46,591 nt of DNA, taken from Basidiobolus meristosporus CBS 931.73. Its lineage: Eukaryota; Basidiobolomycota; Basidiobolomycetes; Basidiobolales; Basidiobolaceae. The stretch lies in assembly GCA_002104905.1 (NCBI GenBank), contig MCFE01000681.1:1-46591 (forward strand), read 5' to 3'. Below the pieces are notes generated by a model, which did not search any database, had not been told where the DNA came from, and saw only the letters and a program-made list of their open reading frames with translations. The position numbers and the translations under genes were made by a program. Positions 20,894-34,942 of the stretch are shown here, one piece after another (position 1 is the stretch's first letter; every line of letters starts with the position of its first letter).

Positions 20894-21160
20894 ATGCAAC
20901 TAAAGTCATTCGCCTTACTCTTTGTTATCAGTGCACTCGCAATAGCGCAGCCAATTCCCTACAATGAACCAAGCCCGTCCGTCAGTAAAAACTCTTTTGA
21001 AGAACAAGGTGAATCCTGGCAAGAGCAATTGGAACAAGTGGAATATAAGCCTGGTGACGAGTACGAAGAAGACCAATTTGAGGAGTATGCAAATGATTAC
21101 TCTCTTCTTTTGCCCGATCCTCATCACCCTGCAGAAGCCAACCCTGATGCTCGCGTTTAA
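20894..21160 (+). CDS. Small secreted acidic protein, unknown function
   Basis: An 88-residue, intronless protein. Residues 1-18 form a classic signal peptide (MQLKSFALLFVISALAIA) with likely cleavage before QPIPY. The mature part is about 70 residues, strongly acidic (many Glu and Asp around EYEEDQFEEY), without cysteines, and ends DPHHPAEANPDARV. A TATA box at 20825 and the existence of a broken paralogue 0.85 kb upstream support a real gene. No family was recognised. Absence of cysteines argues against a disulfide-rich effector; processing to a peptide is possible but unsupported. Confidence 0.75.
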   Translation: MQLKSFALLFVISALAIAQPIPYNEPSPSVSKNSFEEQGESWQEQLEQVEYKPGDEYEEDQFEEYANDYSLLLPDPHHPAEANPDARV

Positions 21161-21830
21161 CCCACTAAATTCGCTCAAGACACACCAACCACGATCGTTA
21201 ATCCTCTCCCGTTAATCAAGTTATAATATCATGACTGTCATCGAATTTTCACCTTTTCTCCACTTTAACCTGTGCGTTGTAAATTATTTTTATACTTGTG
21301 ATAACCATGTCATAGTATATATATATATATATTTTACTATTTAAAGATTAAAGGGCCTTTGACCTCTTTGTATTTTTACCTACCAGCCTCCTGTCAATCA
21401 ACATTTTTTCAGATACACAAGCTATTCGACCAAGCTCTGGTTTTGAGGACGTGTGGTGCTAGTATGGGAAATTTACGCAGGTTTTGGCCCGCTCTGCAAT
21501 ATTCAATATTCATTATTGTAATTGTGAAGCGTGTGTCACAAGACCAAATACGTATTGACCGGCCTGAATGTGTACCAATTCTGTTTCTCCTTTAATGTGA
21601 AAGGATCTCGAACATTTATTGCTGGTCCTTAGTCACGTGATAGGGCACAAACTGTTAAATCAAATAGCCGACTCTTCCCAATTATTGTTGTCATACTGAT
21701 ACTCAACACTTCGGGTATCATTTTGTGCTAATCCATGAACTGTTTCACTCGTATCCATATACGTGCTTATGCCGACCATATCAGTTACTGATAAGAGGAT
21801 TTCTTCAGTCACTATGCGATCACCCATTGC
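21161..21830. other. Intergenic, AT microsatellite
   Basis: Contains an (AT)n run near 21316-21332. No gene seen; the open frame at 21359 lacks support. Confidence 0.4.
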
Positions 21831-21831
21831 T

Positions 21832-21840
21832 TATAAATAA
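21832..21840 (+). promoter_or_regulatory. TATA box of the HAD phosphatase gene
   Basis: TATAAATAA about 97 bp before the ATG at 21937. Confidence 0.5.
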
Positions 21841-21936
21841 ATTCCATTATAGGAAAGAGCCCAACACCCATATATAATCCCTGATTACGAGTCATGCCGC
21901 TCATCTACCCTCTGAATCAACATTCATTCCAAGCCA

Positions 21937-22769
21937 ATGAGTCAACAACCAAGCTCAACTGTATTGAAAGCCAAGGCCATCATATTTGATCTTGATGGTA
22001 CGCTTCTTGATACTACACCTTTGGTCGAACGTCACTGGCGAAATTTCGCACGTGAGCATGGCCTGGATGGCGATAAAGTGTTTGTCCAAGATAAACTAAG
22101 TCCCTTGCTCCTTTCTTACTGACATACTCGAACGTAACTTAGATCCTTGAGACCTCCCATGGTCGTCGCACTATCGAGACCATTGGTATGTGGGTGCCGG
22201 AAAAGGCGACACCCGAAATAGCGAATGAATATGAGCGAAAGCTGTGTCTCGAAACCGATGGATTGGTTGTTTTGCCAGGTGTAAAAGAGCTGCTTGCAAC
22301 AATCCCCAAAAACAAATGTGCCATATGCACTGCTGGTACTCATTACCATGCAGCGACCCGTTTAGATCAATGTGGAATCGAGAAGCCTGATGTCATGGCA
22401 ACTGGTGACAAGGTATAGAGTATATGCTTGCTTATTTGTTGTATACCTGACACCATGGATCTGCCCGACTGATTGAGATATTTGATATCGATTAAGGTGC
22501 TACAAGGAAAGCCTCATCCAGAAGGTTATCTCCTGGCAGCTAAGCAGCTCGGTGTATCCCCAGAAGAATGTGTTGTCTTTGAAGATGCACCACTTGGCAT
22601 TCGTGCTGCACGTGCCGCCGGTATGACATGTATTGCGTGTACTACCACCCACCCAATTCAACAGTTGCGGGAATCCAATGCGAACTACATCGTCGAATAT
22701 CTAACCGATATAAAGGTAACAGTGTTGCCCGATGAAAGTCTCGAGATCCTTGTTAGCAACGAGTTATAG
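21937..22769 (+). CDS. HAD-family phosphatase, glycerol-3-phosphatase (GPP) like
   Basis: Three exons, 21937-22077, 22143-22412 and 22497-22769, join in phase 0 to give 227 residues; introns are 65 and 84 nt with GT..AG ends. Motif I is FDLDGT (nucleophile Asp18, acid/base Asp20), motif II lies in ICTAGT, motif III lysine is in QGKPHPEGY (Lys142) and motif IV is FEDAP. The stretch ILETSHGRRT and QGKPHPE resemble yeast Gpp1/Gpp2 glycerol-3-phosphate phosphatases (about 250 aa) and related sugar phosphatases. It would be cytosolic and magnesium dependent, making glycerol or dephosphorylating a small sugar phosphate. The exact substrate cannot be read from sequence. Confidence 0.9.
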
Positions 22770-25650
22770 AGTGCGATAGAATGGTGTAAGCCACCTAGAG
22801 TAGCACAGATCATAGTCTATTGACTATTCGCCATCGTTCCTAATCATTTTTCCGATATAAAGCAATGTGATGTGTGCCCAGTGACAAATATATCCATAGA
22901 ATTGTGCAAAGATGAATAGCTTTACATGACTGATGTTTTCTTGACAGATGACCATCACTTTACAACATCCATTTTAGTAAGGCTTGGATATTTTCCCTAG
23001 GTTTCGGGTGGATGAAGTAATTTTGGAAGCGTGGAAATGGACAGGATTCTATCAAGAAATTCTTACTGGGTATAGAGTATCTACCCAAATAGCCACAAGC
23101 TTTAAGACTGAAGTTAGGGCTATGTCCTGCTAAACTAGTTGCTTGGCACATACGTATCCGTTTATCTGGATTTCATAGTTGCTGATGCCGATCAACTCGA
23201 ACATATCTTGTGTCTTTGAACCACCTTGACAAGTATTCAGAATTTCCGAAATGAACCTAAGCCCCTCACTTGACCCAGCATACTAGGGCTTTCCGGATTA
23301 CCACAAAATATGGCTGGATTGTTCAAATAGCCTTAGATCGATGATGAGGAACTGTCTAGATGGATTTTCCTGGGATGCCAAGTTTAATTGCTTTTGATTT
23401 TCCGCCACCATCCGATGATTCGCTAGGCTTCTCGTTGACAGTTCTTCACACCACAAGAGATACCCCTTATATGATGAGAACAGTTTCCAACCAATAGACG
23501 CTTCGGCAAATCGGGTGATCTTTATCTCCTATTACGAAGTTAAGGTGCACACGTAATCGTTCCCGGAACATCTAAGGTATTTTAGGATGCTGGATCACTG
23601 CATATCATTGTCAATCAACTTCTCTAGACAAAATTTGAAGTGTAGAGTTTTGGCACACTTATATGGACTGTATCCATATGGAGCTAGACAGGAGCCAAGA
23701 AATAATAGCTGGAGCAAGTTCAGGAATGTTAAACAACTGTAAAAGCTACACCTGCTGGAAGCTTCTACATATTTGATATTTTGAAAGAAAATCGTCTTGG
23801 GATAAGATTTGCTTTCCCAGTCAAATAATGGAAACAGCCATGAATATTATTTAAAAGCTGTACAAAAGCTACAGACTGATTTTTACATGTGAGATGCATG
23901 CTCATGATATTGTTTGTAGCATGATTTTGGGAAGCTTGGGAGATGGCTTGAAAGACCAAGTAAATTTGTCTTTTTATTTGATGAGTAATATATCAAGTTC
24001 AATCGAAGAACTAATTCAAGTGAAACTCTCTTAAAAGTTAAGTGAATCAATTGTAACACCAATGTGGTGTTGATCAGAGATTTCTACTAGAGCAAATCTA
24101 ATTTAGGATCCAAATTATTTATTTACTGGAAAGACTAAGGAGCAGTAATGGATGATTCTGAAAGCTACAGATCATTGATAAACTTCACTGTTTTTGATAG
24201 CAGGACTTCACATTCAGAAACTCACTGCAAGTAAATATCGTAATACCAAAGGGATGAGGTGCTTCCAAATCAAGCAAATTGTGTACCTGGGAGCGTATCT
24301 GCTTTGAATTTATATGAATACCTAAATACACCAATCTTCAGAGTAGCTAGTCTGTTTGTCAGAATGTACGTTGGATTTGTGAAATTTTGTCAGATAATAG
24401 ACCAAAGTAATAGTTCTTAACTAAAGAACGATTAGGTGTAGTTCTATTTATTTATAACAGCTTTGGTATTATTCAAAAGTTCTAGTCATTACCCGTACCG
24501 TGTGGAAAGTGGAAGTGAGATCCTGGATGTGATTTGGTATATGTACAAAAATGCGTGGTTTTCATTTTTGATTTATTGGGTTGAAATAAAGTATTGGTAC
24601 TTTTAGGTGAATCCGGTCAAAATAAAGGTTGGGATACCTTGTGGAAATATTGAAAGTTACCCGCAATTTCAAACATGTCGCAAACTTTGCGCAGCGAAAT
24701 TCCTGGGCCTGTCCACGATGTCAGAAAATTAGTGAATAAATCCACAAACCTCAATTTTACATAGATGAAAGCACCATCTCTAAATATACGAGTCATTAGG
24801 TCCGAAGCTAATTATTGGCAACATACCAACAATCTACCATACGCCTGGTTGCACCACATTCGGCAAAGTGAGGGTGCATCGAGGCTATTAATAGGGTATT
24901 TGACTTCAAACAATTTATTAGCGATCATGCAGTATTCAGGCTAGCTAATCACGATGTCTGGAAAAGTGAAATTCAAAAGCGTGGTACCAAGGTGCAGAGT
25001 CAATGGGTAGGTAGTAATTTGTGGATGGTGTTTCGATGTCTGATACTGAATTGTTTTACGGCAAGATGCATATCTTCTCAGTTTTACAGGTAGCATGCTT
25101 GATTGGTTATCCAATTGAAAGCGAAGCAAATTTTGCTGAATGTAAATCTCTTGACATACTTCTATCGAATCATTACTTAGTAGTCAAGCTCACCAACTAC
25201 ACTTTGATACAGATACGTGGTGAGTTACAGAAACAAACATATGCAAGACATGTTCTAAACCAAAGCAGATGATTCCCTATCTACATTGATGCATGCATAA
25301 GATGGTAATTTGAAGGTTTGGAAGTAGTCATGTGCAACTGTATCTAGAAGGTATAATCATTGATGGGGTCATTTTGAGGGCCTACCAACCCCATTATTTC
25401 ATAAGATGAGTAATGATTCCTTTATATGCAAATCGACCTTAGAGTCTAAATATGGTAAGCTTTGCAAAGCTACACGTCGACTCCACTATAAGCTGAGAAG
25501 TAAAGGCACCAATTATGGAATTCATGATTTTGATATATCATCAGATAGGATTCCCATGAATTCACATGAGAACTATGATTTGGTTCATTGCGTAATTGTC
25601 GTCATCTCCAAACTCTACTATCGGTATTGGTGGATTGCTGTGGAAAGCCC
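22770..25650. other. Long AT-rich intergenic region
   Basis: About 2.9 kb with no gene recognised. Near 24495-24640 a weak, scrambled match to the LTR-like repeat (gtggttttcatttttgattt) suggests old transposon debris. Short open frames near 25021 and 25406 have no start context or family support. Confidence 0.45.
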
Positions 25651-25653
25651 GGG

Positions 25654-25660
25654 TATATAA
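25654..25660 (+). promoter_or_regulatory. TATA box of the 25785 gene
   Basis: TATATAA about 125 bp before the ATG at 25785. Confidence 0.5.
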
Positions 25661-25784
25661 GCGTAGATTAGTTGACCAGTACATCCAAGATACTATATGC
25701 GACTTCGCTTTGCAACCATTATTCCAGTAAATACCCCTTAGAACACTCAGGCGCTGAATTCGACCGACCCACATATCCATTACA

Positions 25785-26243
25785 ATGACCCCTTTACTTC
25801 GCCAAAATACTCGAGAGCTGTGGGTTCCTGTGGGAAAGAATAACTCAATCCATTCGCAAGAGGTAGCCCCTATAGTCGTGACAGCTGAACTGGCTTTCCC
25901 TGAAATGGAATCCCGTCTTAGTGGACGGCCTAGTGTAGATCATTTATGTAAATATGCCACAAACGAATGCTTGCATCCCAAAAGAAGAGCAGCCACTGTG
26001 ACTACTGAATACACCTCTTTTCCGCATCATTTTGATCAAGACATCTCGAATAATGTCGCGACTACTGTGGTGAATAGCGGAAAACCTCCCAATAGGTTGG
26101 AATATACATCATTCCCAGCCCCATTAACCGAAAGATCAGCTACTGAGCCTGTAGCATTCGGCTTGGATCACCGTTTGGAACGCCCAGAGCGCAATGAATT
26201 TCGAACCACCTCCCTTCCAGACCTACACAAGATGGAGCGTTAG
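25785..26243 (+). CDS. Hypothetical protein with three EYTSFP-like repeats
   Basis: A 152-residue intronless frame starting at an ATG in a good context (ttacaATGacc). No domain is recognised. Three related short motifs are spaced through the second half: TEYTSFPHHFD, LEYTSFPAPLTE and NEFRTTSLPDLHK, which hints at short linear binding motifs in a disordered protein. There is no signal peptide or membrane segment. The low-complexity, Thr/Pro-rich composition differs from surrounding AT-rich DNA, and the TATA box upstream supports transcription. Likely lineage specific. Confidence 0.6.
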   Translation: MTPLLRQNTRELWVPVGKNNSIHSQEVAPIVVTAELAFPEMESRLSGRPSVDHLCKYATNECLHPKRRAATVTTEYTSFPHHFDQDISNNVATTVVNSGKPPNRLEYTSFPAPLTERSATEPVAFGLDHRLERPERNEFRTTSLPDLHKMER

Positions 26244-26750
26244 GCTCTCCGAGATGTTGTAATTGTAGTATAGGTATGTCCAATCTGGTCTCTTAAGTCA
26301 CGCCATTGGTTCAAGTGGTTATTCTGGCCCTGCTATATATTGTTTATAAATTCCCTCGCTGTTGATGGCATGTACAAATCTCCAATACTGTGTGACTCCT
26401 GATGCATATTTGTAGTTGCGATTTCAAAATAAACCGCTACTTTGCCATCAGAAATTCTATGGGGTATATATATATGGAGTGGCAACACAATATCGCTACG
26501 TTTATTCTGTATCAAATTTAGCTAGTGTTTCGTCGGAACCAACATGCTCACTTCACATTTGTTATTTATCACCAAGAGATGAATACCTATTTTTGTGCTG
26601 CTACTTCTAGCTCATATCTTACTTCGCTGCAAATGATCCACATCTAATTCACTGGAAGAAAATCGTTCGAACAAATTTCGATTAGACAAGCGGTTTATTG
26701 TAGATGTTCGAAAGGGACAGATTTACATATGGATTGCAGCACAGACACTA
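26244..26750. other. Intergenic between convergent genes
   Basis: AT-rich, presumably the 3' ends of the 25785 gene and of the amylase gene. No further gene seen. Confidence 0.5.
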
Positions 26751-28456
<1,706 letters not shown>

Positions 28457-28536
28457 AGCTGACCAATAAGTAGGGATGGAGGTATCTAGTGTAGGGGGAT
28501 ATGCAGTTTGCTGAAGCCTCACGTACCTTGGTATCG

Positions 28537-28545
28537 ATTTTTATA
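28537..28545 (-). promoter_or_regulatory. TATA box of the amylase gene
   Basis: TATAAAAAT on the minus strand, 81 bp before the ATG at 28456. A GTACGT donor-like site just after it, and an acceptor before the ATG, leave a 5' UTR intron possible. Confidence 0.5.
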
Positions 28546-29323
28546 CTTTCCTCCGACATGGAAGGCATTATCAGTGACGCATGACAACTACCCGTTTAAT
28601 CTGATACTTGGGCTACTTTCAATCAGCGACATTGGCAACGTCATGGCATACCACATATCAGGATACCATCATCAGAAAATGTAGGTGTAGTTTCGCCTTT
28701 TCCGGATTAGATGAGTTCCTTTTGTGACGTCAAGCTAAGTGGACGGATATGGCATAACTTCGTCTGAATAGATCATAAACAGGCCTTGTGTTGCACGAGG
28801 TTCCCTTTTGCTTTGCGCTTTGTCAGACTTCATTTAGTCGGGTCTCACAATAAACAAGCGTTACCACTGGAAAGGGTATTCATTTACTTGAATCCACTAA
28901 CGATCTGATTTCTGATAGCAAGTCTGTGATCCATGAAACAAATCCGATTGCGCTGAATTGATGACTCTCCCGAAGCCATTGCCTCGAATGTTAAAAACCC
29001 ACGTTTCTTGTTTGGTATAGTGTGCGCTACACCAAGGGAAATGGCAATTGGCATCAAGAATCGATGTGCCAAATTACTCAACCAAAAAGAGCGCTCATTC
29101 CTTGTGTGAATGCTGTGTACAAAGATGTGTATGAAATGGGCTCCATCACAATGCTCCTACTCTGCTGTGCAATCAGCGGGCATTCTGCATGCATGAAAGA
29201 CTCTAGAATGCAACCAACATTCAAACAAAGACGGCACATCTAATCATATTTATTAACTCGGCTTTATGGCTCATCACTCATAATATATGATTAGTATGAA
29301 GTGTGCATGACCTTGGATTTCGT
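28546..29323. other. Intergenic between amylase and M49 genes
   Basis: Amylase promoter on the left and 3' flank of the peptidase on the right. No other gene seen. Confidence 0.5.
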
Positions 29324-31034
29324 TTAGGCCACGGCAAACTTGGGCCGGATATCAATAGGAATGTCGACCAATTTTTTCAGCGCCAGTGCTGCATAGTCCC
29401 GATTAATACCGTATGTATTCAGGAATTGCTCTGCTTTGGATTTATCCCCATTTCCTTGGATAATCATGATTTCCCGTACAAGCGACTCCACTGCATGATC
29501 GATTTTGTCGAAGTTCACGCGGAACAGCTCAGCTGTGGAATCATAGACGAATCCCCCTTGGTCAATCAGGTAGTTTAGCTGTGCAGCTTGGCCACGTCCG
29601 TGAGCCTCGTTTAGGCCAAACCTTATCGATCTAAATGCACTTGCCAAATAGGTCACATAGAAGCTTTCCATGCTGACGTGTTTGAACGAGCCTTTGTCCG
29701 ACAGTAATTTAGCAGCGAAAAGGCCGGTGATATCGGCCTTCGCCTCCTCAAGGGTAGAATGGTACTCCTGAAGTTTGCTTCGAATCGGCACGACCGGTTC
29801 TTGGACGGTTTCGTGTGGCCCGTTTGAGTGGGATACCTCATGAAGCAAAATGTGATTGAAGAAAGCTTCAAAATCAATATATTGCCTTTGCTTGGGGTCA
29901 ATCAATATTTCGGATATTTTCACCAGGATGCTCTGGAACTTTTGTTCTTGCACATTCTTAATGATGACCAGTTTGGATCCGCCTCGTTTGATAGCCTGTT
30001 CATCATTGGGGAGATTGTATGCTGCTGTCATCGGAACTGTAGCATCGCCTCCACTGTATAGTTCGTTCACAACAACGATTGGTGTGGCTCGAAGGTGTTT
30101 GTTCTTGTACGCATCATCGATTGGGAGATGAGCCTCCACTTCAGGTAACGACTCTTCAAATACTTTTAGCAAAGCCGAGGATTCAAAATCTCTAGCATGT
30201 ATAAACATTTCAAACGAAGCCTTGTATGAGTTCATCTTGTCATCGTAGGTTTCATAAGGCCCAACAGTAACTAGATATATGTAACGTTAGCTCGCCTACC
30301 AAGTGGCTTTGGCAAAGTGGTGCATTCTACTTACTCTCCAACGGGCTTTTATCGCTTATATTAATCCAATCGAGCTCACTTTCCAAGTATTCGTTGCTTA
30401 TGAAACTCTTTGCTCTGGAACTTAAAAACTTGCTCAAGCTCTTGTCGGAAACCAAATTTGCAGCTTCTTGAAGCAGCTTTGAAGCAGGCTCGAGTAAGTC
30501 TCTGTACTCCTCCGAATATGGAACCAAGTATAGAGCCCCTTTGTCGTCACGTTTTACAACGTGATAAAAGCCCTTGGCTTGCTCTTTTTGCTCTTGACTC
30601 AAAGTTTCCAACCAGGCTTCGAACTCAGCCTTATCCAAGTCGACGGGATAGAAATTGGCGGTATCTGGGCGAGGCTTAACACCTGCTATAAAGGGCTTCT
30701 CTTCATCGACTAGATCCCAGGGCCCTTTGAATAATTTATACAATTCCAATAGCTCAGGCTCTTCCTTTGAGCAACTGGAAAGTTTTTCATAGAGCTCCTC
30801 GTTACCAGGTGAGACTTGTCTGATATAGATCCTATCTAGCAAGTGAGCTACCTCTACTAACTTACTGACTGCTTTTCTATCTCCCTCTGTTAAACGGCTC
30901 AGATCTCCAGACAACTCAACTTTTTCAAAGCGAGATAAACGCTCTTTCAAAGTTAGAGGACTACCCTTGGCAGGTGCAGGGCAACCATTCTGTAGTTCAG
31001 AAGTGCGTAAAATGGAAGATAAAGAATTACTCAT
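29324..31034 (-). CDS. M49-family metallopeptidase, dipeptidyl-peptidase III like
   Basis: Two exons (31034-30335 and 30270-29324) joined by a 64-nt phase-1 intron give 548 residues. The enzyme would remove dipeptides from the N-terminus of short peptides, using zinc, in the cytosol. The second half has the M49 signatures: TVGPYETYDD (about 235-244), VVNELYSGGD, AAYNLPNDE, the zinc motif HEVSH (377-381) and EEAKAD (408-413). The zinc motif is the five-residue HExxH form, not the six-residue HELLGH of animal and yeast DPP III, and the protein is shorter than those (about 700 aa). Such short pentapeptide-motif members are known in bacteria, so this branch is closer to them. No signal peptide. 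Confidence 0.9.
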
Positions 31035-31370
31035 AATAAAGCCAATATCAGTTAATGGTAAAGAAACAATGTGCTGTTTATGCTATATACATACGCTCAC
31101 GTGTCTGATGCCATTCTGATTTTGCGTAATCGAATTTGTAAAGAGTGCAATGCTATGCGGTCAAATGAGTCGGATCAGTGAGACAGTGACTGATCGCGAT
31201 TAATGGAAAAACTTGATCACATCAGCTATCATGATCGAAATTTTCAAACCCGCACCTTATTTTGACAGTTAGTTAGGAAATCACACATATATCAGGAATT
31301 CAGTTGAAATAATTATCAACATGGCAAAAACCTGCAAGGTGGTATACCTAAGTGCACATCTTGATCAGCG
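31035..31370. other. Promoter side of the M49 gene
   Basis: Contains TATATA on the minus strand near 31082-31090, about 50 bp from the ATG at 31034. No other gene seen. Confidence 0.4.
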
Positions 31371-32330
31371 CCAGTCTTTTGGAATACTCTACATAGTGTT
31401 GGCAAAGTAAACACAAAGAATGTGCTAAAGGAGATCCCAAGAACATGTATGCAGAGCTGGAGGCTCTTTGCACAACTCTGAATTTCACTACCACTAAGAT
31501 GAAATATTAATCAAAGAGTAATAGGAAACCATCATAATACTAGTTGAGATTAAGGTCTCTCTAAAGTTATAGCTCTTGCTTTCTCAGGTACTAGCTATTT
31601 GGCTGACAATCAGATTTATTCCCCCGGAGGAGACTAGGCCAACTGGCACACACATCAAATTTGATAATCAGCTACCTACCACTTCCACAGGAGTTGTGAC
31701 TAGAAGCTTGAAGCCAGCTGAATGCCAGTAAAATACCTTAAGAATGCCTGCAGAATACCAGCTGTTTCTTAGATGAGTTCTAAACTTGGACTTTTCATAG
31801 GGTACTGGTGGACTTGGGTTTTTATCAAATAAGGCATCCCTGAGCTTGCTCAGCTACTTTGCTTTGATATTGTAGGGCTTATTACCCTGATGCAGATTTC
31901 AATAGCTCAAGTATATATTTGTCACTCTTTGGGTTATATTTTGACTGATTTACAGGCATTATGTAAGCATATACAGAGCAGGTATAGTGTATGGGGTGCC
32001 CTGTATTCAGCTTATATCAATAGCATGCCTCAAATGAGTTTGCAGCATAAAATATTCTGATATTGCTGCCTTTTGGTGTGGAGATATAATGGAATATAAG
32101 TCAACTTGTTTGGGTTCTGATCCCTGATACCCAAGGCAGTTCAACTGTTGCTTGAAAAGTGGTTTGATATTCCGAGTTGTGAAAATGAAACTGATATTCC
32201 AAACAAATCCCAACAGGGAATCTGGGCAAAAATGCTCCAAGATTTGTAGTATGTGATCTAAGTGACTATGTTGGTTGAATAATTTTTGGTGTAGTTACAA
32301 AGTTCACAATAATAAACAGGTGTAAGTATT
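31371..32330. repeat. Dispersed LTR-like repeat, diverged block
   Basis: 31480-31800 matches 44290-44600 (shared phrases such as tctctaaa, tctcaggta, tatttggc and ggagactagg). 32160-32300 matches 18580-18660 and 44960-45090 (gggcaaaaat, gatttgta, aagtgact). Together they show a repeat family without a detectable coding region here. Confidence 0.55.
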
Positions 32331-33956
32331 AGATTTACTGCAAACACAGTATGAATAATCAAGTACTGTATGTTGTTGCATGTCACTTAATATAAGACTA
32401 AGCTTTGTTATAGCAGTATTGATCATCAGGTACTTACCATGCAATAAAGTGCTTTAATGACAGGGGTACTGATAAACTAGTTATGATGGGTAACAATACC
32501 AATCAAAAAATCTAACGTTGTATCTGGGCTCTCAAGTTTTCTTGTCTTTTAAATGAAGTGTGCAGGTATATTGTTAGTTGACACTCTCTCACACCTATTG
32601 CCATTCAATACACTGTCACCTAATGAGCTGCGAGCAAATGGCACAACCATCAAAATAACTAATGCTAAAAAGAACATTGGTCCCCTGTACCTCTGATGGG
32701 AGGTACAATATATAGCATGCTTTTGTTTCCATCCCCTTCAGTACACAATATACATTGGAAATACACTTGAAGATAACCAACCTTATTCATGTTTGGATAT
32801 CTACTTGACTCTTTTTACAGCAATCAGTTGACTCAAAAATACGAATCCGCCCATATCATGAGCACGGAGCACTAAAGCCTTACCCCACGTTACTTTTTGA
32901 TGGCTTCCAGACGACTAACAGCAGGAGTTATCTTCATAGAGTTCCCTCAGTTGGCGGGGTATTTTCAACTCAGGAAAGCAGCCTTTAGAGGGTGATATTC
33001 GAATTTTCTTGTGGATATTAATTTCTTCATGTATTACCCAAGTGCCCAATAAGGCAGATTTGCGCGGTTCATCGGACATAACTACGAATCTGGCACTACC
33101 AAACGTAATGTCGGTTATAAAACAATCATTCGAAACGTGATAATACTTCAGCAAATTGCTGTATCACTACAACCAGCTTTCCAGCACCGTTGATTGGAGG
33201 AGAATTCAACTCTCTCACGCCATGAGGGTCAGTTAACCCTAAGATGCACAATAAATAGACCGAAGCGGCGAAGACTGGTATTATTCAAAAGAGTAGAATA
33301 AATACGAATTACACCACAGGATTGGAGAGCTGTATCCCGGGCGATATGACAAGAGTATATTTTTGCGCTCGTCCGCATCAAATCATTCGCGCTAAGATGC
33401 AGAGGTATCCACAATAGCATCGAATCATAGGACTTGTGGGCATATTTTCAGTATCCCAAGTATCCGCTCACTTACCACGATTTTTATGAGCCTGGTGCCA
33501 TTTAGCGCAGCAGAATGGTGAAAGCGGGTCGTCACGGGCTAGCGATGGAATAATACTGGAATTGGCATCGGGCCCGGCCTCTAACCAGAGAGCGGTGTAG
33601 GCTATTGGTAAAATTGGCTCGAGGCCACTCTGCTTTCTAGAATTGATGCGGTTTTCTAGATTGAGGAAGTATGACATGGGAAGGGTGACTGAAACCAAAT
33701 CTAGGTGGCAAATACGTTCATTCCGATTTTATGCCGAAAAGAACGTCGCTGATAAACATCATGCCTCGGTTCAGCCGCCCGCTGATTGGCTGGGCCATCA
33801 GCCCGTATACTCGATTGCTTCGAGAACCAAGCCTGCTCCCTTTTACAACATCGATTCCATCCCAATAGCATTCATGTGAAGACGAGCGGAGAATGCTCGG
33901 CTAGTGTGAGATTCGCAGCGCAATAGTGATGCTTCGCCAAGAAAATCCATCAAACC
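32331..33956. other. Intergenic with an unresolved minus-strand open stretch
   Basis: Mostly AT-rich. On the minus strand, 33677-33480 is open from an ATG (MSYFLNLENR...) and ends at a strong donor GTAAGTG near 33478, which could make it an exon. No acceptor with a continuing frame was found, and no domain was recognised. Confidence 0.3.
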
Positions 33957-34322
33957 TTATTTCGTATCACGGAGTTCCAAATACAGACACCGGACGGAGT
34001 CGGCGAAAGGGGATTTTGGGAACACCTCGATTTCTTGCTGTATTTTGCCGATCAGCCATTGGTCGGCAGCGCGGTGCGAGATGGAGGTTTGCTTAATTTC
34101 AATCAAGGTACGACCCTTTAAGTGGGCACTTCCATTGCCATTGGATTGCTGGGGCTGATCGAGTAACCTTATGAGGCGGAATAGGTTAGGTTAGAGTAGT
34201 TGCTGGATGCCCCGGCCTGGGCCAATAGGCACCGAGGGGCCCTTTGACTCACTCTATCCATCTACAAGCAAGGTCATTTGATCCAAGACCGTTTCTAGCT
34301 GCCCTTCATGTGCCTTGTCCAT
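33957..34322 (-). CDS. Candidate small gene, one intron, unknown function
   Basis: ATG at 34322 opens MDKAHEGQLETVLDQMTLL, which looks like a real protein start with a helical, charged composition. The same frame is then stopped by TAG and TAA, and reopens as GRTLIEIKQTSISHRAADQW and EVFPKSPFADSVRCLYLEL, ending at TAA 33957-33959. A phase-0 intron from a GTAGAT donor (first base 34265) to a CAG acceptor near 34160-34153 would remove both stops and give about 83 residues. No family was recognised. The splice sites are only fair, so it may instead be a pseudogene. Confidence 0.35.
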
Positions 34323-34942
34323 CGCACCTAGTGCTTATTATTACGCGATGATGAGACCGATGAATCATCCAGCTGGGTCGGTGGCCTCAACCACACGCAG
34401 CTTAGACCTCTGGCTGATTTTCGCTCAGGAAACAGTATGTCAATGGGATTGGATTACCATACACAGGCGCTTTGTGAGTAGCCCTGGGCGAATCACAGCC
34501 GGCCTTCCAGCTCGCAATGGAATCCGAGTTATTCAAGGATGTGGTTTTCTTCATGATACAACTAATTTCTTGGCCATTTAGGATAGAACAGTCCAAATCT
34601 AGAAATTAAAATAGAATGAGAAGGTGCGCTTGAATAACAGGCGGTCGAAATGGTTGGTTCAGAGTCACAGTAGAGTGATCGGGCGTGAAATTTTGTGGTG
34701 GGGAGAGGGGTTGGATTAAATTTACTTAAAAACGGCATATCGCTACATTTCCTCAAAGTCCCTTTTTGATATCACCGCCCGGTTTACTGGGTGATTATTC
34801 GTTTCAGCCATTGATTTAATTCACGTATATCCTTTAACTCGCCTCGCTCCTTCCAACACCCCCTCGGTTGTAGTACTATAATCCTATCAGTTACCCGTAG
34901 TACACCTTGCACAGACATATTGGGTCTCGTACTTTTCTCCCA
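34323..34942. other. Intergenic ahead of the trihelix gene
   Basis: Divergent promoter region if the minus-strand candidate is real. No other gene seen. Confidence 0.4.

Noticed and set aside
25406-25660. 84-residue plus-strand frame
   Set aside because: AT-driven composition, overlaps the TATA box of the next gene, no domain.
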